This document shows, in pieces, positions 55,250 through 64,000 of a DNA stretch of 64,000 bases. The notes under the pieces were generated by a model, which was not told the DNA's origin, did no database searches, and saw only the letters and a list, made by a program, of their open reading frames with translations. A program made the translations under genes and the position numbers. Within the stretch, counting starts at the first letter, position 1. Each line of letters opens with the position of its first letter. This DNA comes from Brachypalpus laphriformis. Its lineage: Eukaryota; Arthropoda; Insecta; Diptera; Syrphidae. The stretch covers positions 165,343,195 through 165,407,194 of the forward strand of contig OX246755.1 in assembly GCA_945910035.1 (NCBI GenBank), given 5' to 3'.

Positions 55250-55447
55250 CGAAGGGACCTACAGTTTTAATGCCGAATCCGAACGGCGATTTGAGAAACT
55301 TTTTGTAACAACAATACTCTCGGATGTTTGTTAGACGCTCGCGAGAGGTGGGACCGTGGAAAAACTTTTTGGTTTTTTCTGGGATTCGAACTTGGAACCT
55401 CATGCGTAGTGATCTGACACACTAACCACTTACGCCACAGCGCCCAC
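55250..55447 (-). mobile_element. tRNA-like SINE, copy S5 (3'-truncated)
   Basis: Minus-strand copy with the tRNA-like 5' end at the right (TGGGCGCTGTGGCGTAAGTG; B box AGTTCGAATCC). It lacks about 100 bp of the usual 3' end: it stops at GAAGGGACC on the left where the others continue to CAAATATTTG. No clear duplication. Loss of the 3' end is unusual for retrotransposed SINEs and suggests a later deletion that also trimmed the RTE-B target. Confidence 0.8.
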
Positions 55448-55690
55448 AGAGTTCATCTACCTTGGTGTAAATATTAATCCTAAAAGCGACACATTCGTAA
55501 AGATTTGACGAAGAATAGCACCAGGAAACCGCTGCAACTATGGTTTAGCAAAACAACTGGGCTCAAAACTCTTGACTCGATGGACTAAATTAACGCTTGT
55601 CTTGAGCTAATATCTAACTCTTCTGAGAGAAAAATACTTCTTCGGATATTAAGTCTAGTGTGCATCAGAGAAAATATAAATAGATATATG
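55448..55690 (+). mobile_element. RTE-like element family B, part 2 (thumb)
   Basis: Resumes as TEFIYLGVNINPKSDTFVKI, then RRIAPGNRCNYGLAKQLGSK and LLTRWTKLTLVLS, matching EFTYLGANTSPTNGTFVEIR, RRITLANCCYFDLAKQLASK of the copy near 37.2 kb. It decays by about 55650. Confidence 0.8.
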
Positions 55691-55699
55691 TATAACCAA

Positions 55700-56425
55700 C
55701 AAGAACATTTGTTTTCTATCAGATAATAAGGCTGCTGTACTGGCAATTAAGGCTTATTAAATAACATCCAAACTAGTATGGGATAGCCTTCAACTACTCA
55801 TATCACTAGCCAGCACAAACAGAGTTTATCTCATTTGGATGCCAGGACACAGCGGCAATGAAAAAACTGACCTACTAGTCAGAACAGGAGCTGCGTCAAA
55901 CTATATGATGCCAAGACCATTCTGTGGATTGCCAGTGAGTACGGCAAAACGCTGTATCAAAAATTGGCTAAAAGAAAAAGCGCATCATTACTGGATGGAA
56001 ACTGAACGTGACAGACAAGACAAGATCTTTCTGCCGAATACTTCCCTTAAAAGAACGAAACAACTCCTACAATTAACTAGGAGTCAAATTCGAATAGGCG
56101 CAGGTTTCCTTATAGGCCACTGTCGACTGAAAAAAACATCGCATGGCTAGGAATAGCACAAGACAGCATCTGCAAATTGTGCAACGAAGACGAAGAGTCA
56201 GCAAAATATATCTTATGTCACTGTAACTGTCGAATCAGAACACGTTATCGTTATTTAGGTAAATTCTTCCTTGAAGCAGAAGACCTGCATATCTGCAAGC
56301 TCACTCAAAAGTGCATTAGAGTTCATCAGCAAATCGGGCACATTGAGTGAGCTTTGACATCAGAGGAAATCACAATAGGCCCATTGTGACCACAGTGATA
56401 AGGCAACCTAATCCCACCTCTTCAA
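55700..56425 (+). mobile_element. RNase H-bearing LINE fragment (family F2): RNase H to 3' end
   Basis: FLSDNKAAVLAIKAY (third acidic motif of RNase H), then the open frame at 55839-56150: MPGHSGNEKTDLLVRTGAAS, RPFCGLPVSTAKRCIKNWLK, FLPNTSLKRTKQLLQLTRSQ and IGAGFLIGHCRLKK. After a frameshift the zinc finger CKLCNEDEESAKYILCHC (56170-56223) and RYRYLGKFFLEAEDL follow. The 3' end has CACAATAGGCCCATTGTGAC. It is the family found at 23.3, 27.9 and 61.6 kb. The first RNase H motif (YTDGS) is not retained. Confidence 0.83.
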
Positions 56426-56429
56426 TAAT

Positions 56430-56490
56430 CTACAATCTAGGTCCCGTGTGCGAGGAGGGCGAATGGAAGAGGAGACTTAACTCTATTGCC
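56430..56490 (+). mobile_element. RTE-like scrap
   Basis: A short frame YNLGPVCEEGEWKRRLNS matches the RTE segment GPVC..EWRRR.N between thumb and tail, closest to family B (GAICEEGE). Only about 55 bases are recognisable. Confidence 0.5.
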
Positions 56491-59110
56491 AATTTGTCAT
56501 TAGGAGCATATAGCTCTAATGGTATAATATCCAGTGATTACTCCGGTGAGTTATGTCGAGGAATTAGAATATGTCAACCTATAGCGAAATCTTTTTTCTA
56601 TTAAAATCAAGTTCTGGGAAATAGCTGTAGGTTTTTACTATGTCATCAAATGTCTTGTAAAGATTTCTTATCGATGGCAGTATACAGTTGTCAACTACAA
56701 TATGTCTGACGGCAGAAATGCATATGAAAACGAATCGAATGTTTGTGTTTAAATCCCTTCAAGGACACTAGACACTTCTACTTGGGACACACTCCATTTT
56801 GATTTTATTGAACCCACTTAAGAAGTTCATTGACGGTCATGCAAGACATTCAACTCTAATTGAACAGGACTGAGTACGGTAAAGGTCGCAAAAGGCGAAT
56901 GATAAATGTAACCGTGTATATGCTCAACAACTCGGCTCCGTTCTGACAAGTAATAGCTACATTTTGAGAAGAAGAATAAATTGTGATATCGCAATAAAAA
57001 AGAAAACACTGATAATATTTTTCGAAGCACTACCAATTCTAAAAGTATTTTGGTTTACTATGAGGTGGTTATTGAAAACTGGACTTGCAACATAAGTCGA
57101 CGACCAAACTTACTAAAATTAGTTGTACTTGGCAGAGTCTCTTCCATTACAAATCAGATTTTGGCTCCTGTATTGGTCCTGACTTACTTAAAGAGAATCC
57201 AATCATATCTAAGTGTAGAACGCAAGACATACTCGAAAAAAAGCAAATCCATTTATTTTTAATCAGCATACGTACTCCAAGATGTCAATGTCAAAACCTT
57301 AAACCGTGCGTGTAAGACCAGACTAATTTTTATTATTAACCCATAAGCAAAGATGAGCAGTTATACTTATTCATCCCACCGTTGTGGAGTTATCGTTTGC
57401 TCGTGTTTCTTGACCTCTTTTTTATAATCATAAAAATGAATTACACGCATCCACCAATTAAACCAACTCTGGCATTCTTTTCTGCAGCTCCTGCATCACA
57501 TTGATCACAATTAACTTCCGATTGGGATTTTATTTCAACTTCATCCTGACTATATCATTGGTTCCCAATATAACATCGGCAAACATATTAAACTCGTTCG
57601 TAATTGCAGAAACGATAATTTATTAAAAGCCTCGTGTGTGTGTCCGCCGCACAAAATCTCTGTAATTGAACTCTCTCCCCCCTCGATCAAAGGATTGTTT
57701 TGTACATGCGTTTACCCAAATGGTAAACACACAATCCTCTATAAACAATCCACTGTTGAATGAATGATGTCGATGACGCCAACCATACGGTCGGTCAGCG
57801 GCAAAACAATCATCATCAGATGATGGTCAATTTTATATGGGAAACATTCAATAACACAATGATGCGTTCCATATATATACATGTTTTGATTGGAACATTT
57901 AGCACACAATTCGTTGGAGATGAAGACGGAAGAGAGAATACGAAAATTAAGAAAAGGCAGGTAATCCTCGTATCACCTGCGGGCGATTGACTTAATTTAA
58001 CCCAAGAAGAGTTTGATTAACGGAAAAGTTATAATTCCATTTTTATTTTTATTTCTATTATAACATAACTCATTATCGCGAAAATAGAATGTTCCTCTTT
58101 GGCTTTGTTTATAAGATCTATGATTAATGGATATGATTTTTTTTTTTTTTATTATTCCGAAAGAATCATCCTCGTTAGCAACTGATAATCAACTTTTTGA
58201 CTTGAGTTCCATTGCCTTGTAGCAGTTTTTATGCCACGATGAAGAGCAGGTTCATATTGTGCTTGTTAGGGAAACTTTCAACTTAAAGATGAAGGTAGAA
58301 TTAAATAAAAAATAAAAAGGGATGGCAATACGGAGGCGCATGCAAATTGCCGCAGTTACATTTCTTATGAAGCGTGGAAGTACTTATTTGCGAAGGGTAA
58401 ACAATTTGATTGCTTGTTAAACGAAATATCGTGGATGCAGTTTTGATTAATTAATTTTTGTGTAATCAACGAAAAAAAAAAAACGATGAACGAGTTTTTT
58501 GCTTCAGAATATGAAGGAATTTGTATACAAGACAGAAGAGTTGACGCACGAACTTGGCAATGGTTTCATTTAGTTTCTCCTGCCATTGGATTCAGGCATA
58601 TTGGACGTCATGTCTTACAATTATTATGCACATATAACATGTTCTACAGATTGCAGATAAGAAATAAAGAACTAAAATGAATCGAGTGAGTCAACTAAAT
58701 ATATACAAATTTGGATGTGTCTGTAATCAAAATCGATGTTATAGCCAAGGAGCAGTGGAAATTTGTTCAGATTTTGGAATGAGAAATTCTCAATACCTCG
58801 CCTTTAAAATGAATGTCTTGACAAAACAGCTAAGTGAAGAATAAGGCTATGTCACTGAAAAATACGAAAAGTAGTTGAAATTTCAAAATGTTCATTGGAT
58901 TCAGATTAATAATATAATCATCTCAACTGATGGCAGAGATCTGCAATTTTTTCGCAAACAACTACATAAGATTGTGAGGGAAAGTGCTTACCAATCCAGT
59001 GATTTATGCATCACATGAGCTCATTGCCCAATTTACTATCCCTATGACCTACAATTTATTCCTTGCTTTGATAAGTAAAAATGTTGATTAACAACTTCTT
59101 GTTAATCGCG
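56491..59110. other. Gene-free, AT-rich stretch
   Basis: About 2.6 kb without a coding family or clear repeat. T/A-runs at 58137-58150 and 58471-58483. Open frames are short and lack motifs. Confidence 0.5.
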
Positions 59111-59115
59111 ATGTA

Positions 59116-59216
59116 GGAAAGGCAGGTCTATAAACGCCTGGATCAGACAAATGCGACGAAATTGGCATTTCATTGGCCTCAGTAACCGAGTGATCCAAAA
59201 TCGGCAGGCCTGATAC
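59116..59216 (+). repeat. GAA-tailed element, internal fragment
   Basis: GAAAGGCAGGTCTATAAACG, CCTGGATCAGACAAATGCGA and GATCCAAAATCGGCAGGCCT match the central part of the long copies (13.9-14.1 kb and 53.6-53.7 kb). Both the 5' start and the 3' GAA end are absent. Confidence 0.75.
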
Positions 59217-59389
59217 CCAACATAGGTGAATGTTGAAGTGCTCTCATATCTCCTTAAGAGACAAACGGCTATTTAAGGTAGCCTTTGATGTGAAAGCACA
59301 CGAATCCAGGGACTTGATTAGTAATGAAAATGCTTATATCCCTCACAGATAGTACATTACAGATTAGCCAGGACAGGACTTCCTTAATC

Positions 59390-60440
59390 GCCATCATTTC
59401 CGGAGGAGCCTGGTAGTGGGTGAGCTACTGCAAAGAGTGATAGATGATGGCATTTAATCCCAAGGATATTATTATAAGAGGAAAGTCGAAGGAATGCTTT
59501 GCGAAATTATTTAAAGGAGTTTAAGAATCACACCGAAAGGGTATGAAATGGTAGAGCTAAGAGTCAACACAATCAAAGCCACAAAGAAAAGACAGTGGAG
59601 GCGTATGCAACACACCCTACTCGAAGGTATTAGAGTTGACTCCTAAAAACAAGCACAGTAGGCATAACACTAGATAGCAAGCTCCTCTGAAAGGAACATG
59701 TAGAAGCTGTGATAATCAAAACCAAAAGGGTACTTATGTTGTGCAGGAACATCTCAAGTGGTTCAAGCCCCAGCGGGGAACAGCAATCATCAGCCACTCG
59801 AATATAAAGGAAAACGAATTACATCGAAGTTTTTCGAACCACTGTACAATGTACAGTACAATGGACCAGAGAGTCTGAGTGCTCGGGCATTTGGGTTTCC
59901 TTTAAAAATATTAAAAAAAAAAAACATCTGAAGTGCAGCCCAACCTCACTGAGGTGGTCACTGGTCATACATGATGATAGTTAGACCCATCGTCTCATAT
60001 GGTACAGTGGCGTAGAAAGACTAGGCTACATCTGTATAATAGGAGCCATGCGTGCCTGTCCCACAGCGGTAATAGAGGTTATCCTAGGAATACCTCTGCT
60101 AAACATGGTGCTGGAAAGAATCTTCAAGGAGACCATATTGAGAGTAATCAAAGAGGGCGTCGGGGGAGGAAAATGCATCGCAAACATAGAGCATAAGGCC
60201 CTATCTACATTTATACCACTTCTGAACTGACTCAGAAACGAAATACTGCTTTAAGCAATAAAAGGGATTGGAGCGGTGAGTATGATAAGCATCAATTTAA
60301 ACAAACATGGTTCGCAAACATGTACAGGGATTGAGGCAGGCATGTACGAGCATATTCCAAGCAGAATTTCACGATAGTTCGATTTTGTCTTGCCGCTAAT
60401 GACAATGCAAAGTGGCACTGTTTTCTCTTTATAATGAAAA
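59390..60440 (+). mobile_element. LINE RT/connection remnant (RNase H-type LINE)
   Basis: Broken plus-strand frames fit an RT of the RNase H LINE group. A palm remnant is followed by NPKDIIIRGKSKECFAKLFK, where the catalytic YADDIIII should be, so the box is destroyed. Then RQWRRMQHTLLEGIRVDS-like sequence, TVGITLDSKLL, EAVIIKTKRVLMLCRNISSG, IVRPIVSYGTVA, and the open frame at 60048: MRACPTAVIEVILGIPLLNM. This matches the connection motif MRT.PTAALE. Near 60330 a frame with SIFQAEFHDSS suggests the RNase H Glu motif. Confidence 0.65.
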
Positions 60441-61410
60441 ACTTTCATAACTTGTTGCTACCCATTAGAAACTTCAGACGCAATGGTCTACCTTCTTCTT
60501 CTTCTTCTGTCAAAGAATCTTATATGAAGTAGACCACACACCAAGCTTCGCATATCATTTTACTTATGAATTAGTTTTAATTAATCAGATACACCGATAA
60601 AACATAAATAAAATCCAGAAGGCGAAACTCAACGCTATAATAAATCGTATTTAAGAAGACTCAAAACTAGTCGAGGCGACTTAAACAAATCGAATTTCGT
60701 CTTACGTTATCCATCAAAAGAGCAAACCGAATGCGAACAATACGTTTAGTTCGCGAATCATTAAAAGATTTTCTGGGAAATTTAATATCTTTTGATACAT
60801 TCAATATCCAATGTCAGCCGCAAAAATGAATTGACTCCGTTATTGTTAAAACAAAAGACCACAAGGTAAAGGTAAACCGCAAGTTCCCACATTCTCCGCC
60901 AATTGAGTCGTTTATTCATTTAAATAAAATACAAAATGAATATTTAAATTAAATGGTTGTTTAAACAAATTAATCGATAACTGTAACTGTTTTTGGGTTA
61001 TTAGAGTGATATTAACATTTTCACTGTCTGGAACGGATTGTGATTTGATATATGCGAGTCGCATCTAATGATGTATTAACTTTTATTCGCTTCTAAATTT
61101 CTTCCAGTTTCTTTCATTCGCCGGCGCCTACGGGCAGATTTTGGCCCTTTTTTTCATTCATATCATTTGTATATGCTGTATAATATAATAAAATGTTACT
61201 CCTATTAACCTCATTTGGTTTTCTCATCAAGTACCCGGAAATGTTAACCATTGAATATAAATAACATATGAAGATCCCTTACCAGACTTTTAATACTTTA
61301 ACCGAACAATATTTTTCCTCAACTTTGTTAAGGTCAAGACGATTTTTGGATTCTGTTTAAAACAGCTTTTCCCATGATATATCACTTATATGTATGTAAC
61401 GGATACAGGC
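60441..61410. other. Gene-free, AT-rich stretch
   Basis: Nothing recognised. A CTT run (60489-60504) could be an isolated GAA tail on the minus strand, but no element body adjoins it. Confidence 0.45.
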
Positions 61411-61414
61411 ACAT

Positions 61415-61516
61415 ATCCGAACCCCACAGGCGGATCAGTAAAAATGCAGTGCAGAGGCTTATGATGTCTTGCTTTCGGATCATAACCTCGCCTAAATAGG
61501 AAGAAGAAAGAAAAAC
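61415..61516 (+). repeat. GAA-tailed element, short copy
   Basis: Plus-strand copy: CCGAACCCCACAGGCGGATC, then AGTAAAAATGCAGTG, GGATCATAACCTCGCCTAAA and TAGGAAGAAGAAAG. It is flanked by GGATACAGGCACAT (61401-61414) and CGATACAGATACAT (61517-61530), a probable decayed duplication (11 of 14 positions alike). Its length and start match the other short copies. Confidence 0.8.
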
Positions 61517-61599
61517 CGATACAGATACATTTGTAATGAGGTACAAATGCACTGCGGCCTTTAACAGAATAATGTGCCCTCCAAGCTAAAGCTTAAGTC

Positions 61600-61895
61600 G
61601 ATGATATACTCGGTCTAGAACACTTCCTCCAGTCCAGCTGCTGCAGCCAACCGGAGTATCTTGAACGGGTCCAGCGAAGGTAGATCTATTTCTGGTAGGA
61701 GATAGGCACCTAGGTGATTTCTTCTATTGTAGATCAGTGCTTCGCATTCCATAAGAAGGTGCGCTGGTGTTTCTCCGAAGTTCCAGCAAAATCTCCTGTG
61801 TCCGTTTTCCTCTATTCCCAGTTTCCTATAGAGCTCCTTTAGTCTGCAGTGACCAGTTAATATGTCCGCAAGATACGAAGTCGATTCTTGCTAAC
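61600..61895 (-). mobile_element. RNase H-type LINE C-terminus (zinc finger)
   Basis: Minus strand: LADILTGHCRLKELYRKLGI, EENGHRRFCWNFGETPAHLL and MECEALIYNRRNHLGAYLLP, then SLDPFKILRLAAAAGLEEVF with a stop near 61617. This is the TGHC...CxxC...HxxxC ending of the F2-type protein with the first Cys changed to Arg. It abuts the plus-strand LOA-like copy that starts near 61955. Confidence 0.75.
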
Positions 61896-61954
61896 TTTTA
61901 GGCAGGTTTTACTTCTTTTCTGGTTGTATTTCCTCAGAAGTTCTTTTGCCTATC

Positions 61955-64000
61955 GTAATTGGTGGGCAGCTTCAAGCCCTTCAAGTCCCCATGACCTGAC
62001 GGCATGATTCCTGCTGAATTTCAAAAATGTGAGGACATTGTGCTTCCATGGCTCAAGGTCATATTATCGAGCTGTCTTAATCTGGTCTACATTCCCAAGA
62101 CGTGGACCGAGGTTGAAGTTGTCTTCATTCCTAAGGCAGGTAAGAGCTAGCATGTGGAACCAAAGGATCTCCGACCCATCAGTTTATCGTCCTTTCTACT
62201 GAAAACGCTGGAAATGCTGATTGATATTCACCTCCGTCAGAGCATTAGCCCGTCTTTGATCTCGCCGTCCCAACATGCGAACTGTAAAGGCAAATCCGTT
62301 GAGACAGACTTACACTCGCTTGTGCGCATCATTGAAAAATCTCTGAGCATTAGCATGGTGGCTTTCCTTGACATTGAGGGAGCTTTTAACAATGTTAAAC
62401 CAAAGGCAATCACAGACGCACCTGCAATTCTGAAAGTGGATACTTCGCTCGGAGTGTTGATCAATCAATTGCTAACACGCAGGATTATCAACACACAGCT
62501 GAGTGAAGCATCGGCCAGAAGACTTGCCTCTTGCAGAACACCCCAAGGTGGAGTTTTGTCCCCCTCCTGTGGAATCTTGTAGTGAATGAGCTACTAGTGG
62601 ACCAGGACAGGTCAGCCTGTAGGCTGACCCACTAGGTGGGCCTCCAAGTGTGGATTGGGGGTTAACCCACATAAAACAGAACTTGTTTTCTTCACAAGGA
62701 AATATAAAGTTCCCCTCGTAGACCCTCCTGTGATTAATGGCACCAGTCTCACCTTCACTGTTAATGCAAAATACCTGGGTCTTATTCTGAACAGAAATTT
62801 AAACTAGAAAGCCAGACTACTAGAATGCCTAAGGAAAGCCATCGTAGCTCTATATTCTTGTAAAAACGATATAGGTAGGAGCTGGGGTATGAAACCTGAA
62901 ATCACTCGCTGGCTTTACGTGTCTGTTGTCAGGCCTATACTACTCTATGGGGTGATCGTTTGGTGGCCTGCTCTTAACAGGGCTCTTCATCTCTCTCAGG
63001 TAGCTAAAGTGCAAAGATCCGCTTGCATTTGCATCAGTGGTGCACTAAGAACTAGCCGTTCTGCGGCACTGAACATTATGTTCAACCTCTTGCCCCTGGA
63101 TATCCTCGGCAGACAGACTACTACCAGTGCGACTATTCGTCTTAAAGCCTCCTCTCAGTGGTCTAGTTATCACATTGGCCGCTCCTTGATCCTTGATCTT
63201 CTCAACTTCTCAACTCAGATTTGACCGACACTTCCGTACGAGTATCCCTGAACGGGATGAGTGGGATGGCTCTCCCCCTGATGATGGAAATTCGGTGCAC
63301 TTCTACATAGATGGCTCTAAGACCGAAGGTGGGGTGGGCTGTGGTGTTTTCTCCGATAAGCTCAATCTTAGCATCTCGTTCCGCCTCCCTGATCATTGTA
63401 GCGTTTTTCAGGTGGAAATTATGGCGATTAAGGAAGCCCTGTCTTGGCTGAAATGTAATGTATTATCTGTCAGCGATATTAGCATTTTCACTGACAGTCA
63501 AGCGGCTATCAAGTCCCTGGAATCGTGCTCTTTAACTTCAAAGACCATCTTCGACTGCCGTTTGTCTCTGACAGAGATGACAGAGCAGTTCAACATTTAC
63601 CTATGCTGGGTGCCAGGTCACAGAGACATTCCAGGAAACTGTAGGGTGGACGAACTCGCTAGACAGGGTACTACTTTAAGGATTCTGCCAGGTAAGCAAT
63701 CCCTTGGTATGCCCCTCGCTACAGGTACGCATCTACTGAAGCTGAACGCTATTAGCAAGACCAACCGTAGGTGGGATATTGGCTCTACGTGTCACAATTC
63801 GAGGCAGATCTGGCCTAAGCTGGACCATAAACGTAGTGCCGAATTGGTTAAACTAAAGCGATTACAGATCAGCTGCGTTATCGGTGTCATCACCGGACAC
63901 TGTCTTATCGGCTAGCATGCCAAAAGACTTGGCCTCCTTTTCAATGGCTTCTGCAGGAGCTGTAGGGACGAGGAGGAAGAGGTAACCATTCTTCTAGGAG
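61955..64000 (+). mobile_element. LOA-like LINE copy L11 (best preserved; runs off the window)
   Basis: Plus-strand order: FKPFKSP, PDGMIPAEFQKCEDIVLPWL, TWTEVEVVFIPKAGKS, then an open frame KDLRPISLSSFLLKTLEMLI, SMVAFLDIEGAFNNVKPKAI and SCRTPQGGVLSPS. At about 62585-62640 some 40 codons are missing, including the whole YADD box, and it resumes as KCGLGVNPHKTELVFFTRKY. Thumb/connection: AKYLGLILNRNLN, GRSWGMKPEITRWLYVSVVR, PILLYGVIVWWPALNRALHL, MFNLLPLDILGRQ. RNase H follows in another frame. The C-terminal finger (GFCRSCRDEEEEV) is cut by the window edge. ORF1 and endonuclease are absent from the left end. Few frameshifts compared with the other copies. Confidence 0.9.
63193..63915 (+). CDS. 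RNase H domain of LOA-like LINE, open frame
   Basis: A 240-codon open frame containing a whole RNase H domain. The four acidic positions of the fold are visible: YIDGSKTEGGVGCGVFSD (first Asp), HCSVFQVEIMAIKEALSWL (Glu), SIFTDSQAAIKSLESC (second Asp) and WVPGHRDIPGNCRVDELARQ (His loop and last Asp). After it come QSLGMPLATGTHLLKLN, NRRWDIGSTCHNSRQIWPKL and LVKLKRLQISCVIGVITGHC. The frame ends at TAG (63913-63915) where the family protein continues (HAKRLGLL is readable after it), so the stop is premature. RNase H in such LINEs degrades the RNA strand of the cDNA hybrid. The start is arbitrary, because the real protein continues from the RT in another frame. Confidence 0.85.
   Translation: MIFSTSQLRFDRHFRTSIPERDEWDGSPPDDGNSVHFYIDGSKTEGGVGCGVFSDKLNLSISFRLPDHCSVFQVEIMAIKEALSWLKCNVLSVSDISIFTDSQAAIKSLESCSLTSKTIFDCRLSLTEMTEQFNIYLCWVPGHRDIPGNCRVDELARQGTTLRILPGKQSLGMPLATGTHLLKLNAISKTNRRWDIGSTCHNSRQIWPKLDHKRSAELVKLKRLQISCVIGVITGHCLIG

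Noticed and set aside
60489..60504. CTT run as a GAA-tailed element
   Set aside because: No element body next to it; a simple repeat alone is insufficient.
1..64000. CRISPR arrays, operons, phage or plasmid features
   Set aside because: No regularly spaced repeats, no Shine-Dalgarno-led gene strings and no prokaryotic gene families. All evidence is for an animal genome.

Overview
The window looks like repeat-dense nuclear DNA of an insect, most likely a fly (Diptera). It has no operons and no open host gene. Nearly everything recognisable is a decayed retrotransposed sequence: non-LTR (LINE) elements of R1, LOA/I-like (RNase H-bearing), RTE-like and other endonuclease/RT types, two short non-autonomous families, and one processed ribosomal-protein retrocopy (RpL3). 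The species is not identifiable from the sequence alone. The insect/fly assignment rests on the RpL3 residues and on the mix of LINE families, so it is an inference.

Layout. 1-2.4 kb: nothing recognised. 2.4-4.3 kb: R1-clade RT (-) abutting an RTE 3' end (+). 5.9-8.0 kb: a LINE endonuclease (-) that appears split by an intronless, disabled RpL3 copy. 8.6-9.7 kb: another LINE RT (-). 11.0-19.1 kb: four successive LOA-like copies (+), with a GAA-tailed element nested in one and a tRNA-like SINE in another. 20-25.3 kb: LOA-like, RTE and RNase H-LINE fragments on both strands. 27.9-30.4 kb: LINE C-terminus followed by an RTE endonuclease/RT copy. 30.4-33.2 kb: AT-rich, gene-free. 33.2-40.3 kb: SINE, LOA-like (-), RTE-B (-), LOA-like (+). 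40.3-43.85 kb: a LOA-like copy interrupted by the best-preserved RTE (768-codon open frame, 12-bp target-site duplication). 43.85-47.0 kb: R1-clade copy (-) with a nested RTE 3' end, bracketed by ~170-bp direct repeats. 48.1-50.9 kb: nearly complete endonuclease/RT LINE (-). 53-56.5 kb: LINE C-termini, RTE-B with a nested SINE, and GAA-tailed elements. 56.5-61.6 kb: mostly gene-free with one RT remnant. 61.95 kb to the end: the best-preserved LOA-like copy, running off the window.

How the parts relate. The autonomous families encode (or once encoded) endonuclease plus RT, some with RNase H, for target-primed reverse transcription. The SINE and the GAA-tailed element encode no complete machinery and were presumably mobilised in trans. 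Several insertions still show target-site duplications, so nesting order can be read: SINE and GAA-tailed elements are often younger than the LOA-like copies, and an RTE is younger than both a LOA-like and an R1 copy. No autonomous copy here looks complete. The most interesting items are the two short families with clear duplications, the telomere-like CCTAA tails of the LOA-like family, and the unexplained long direct repeats around the R1 copy.
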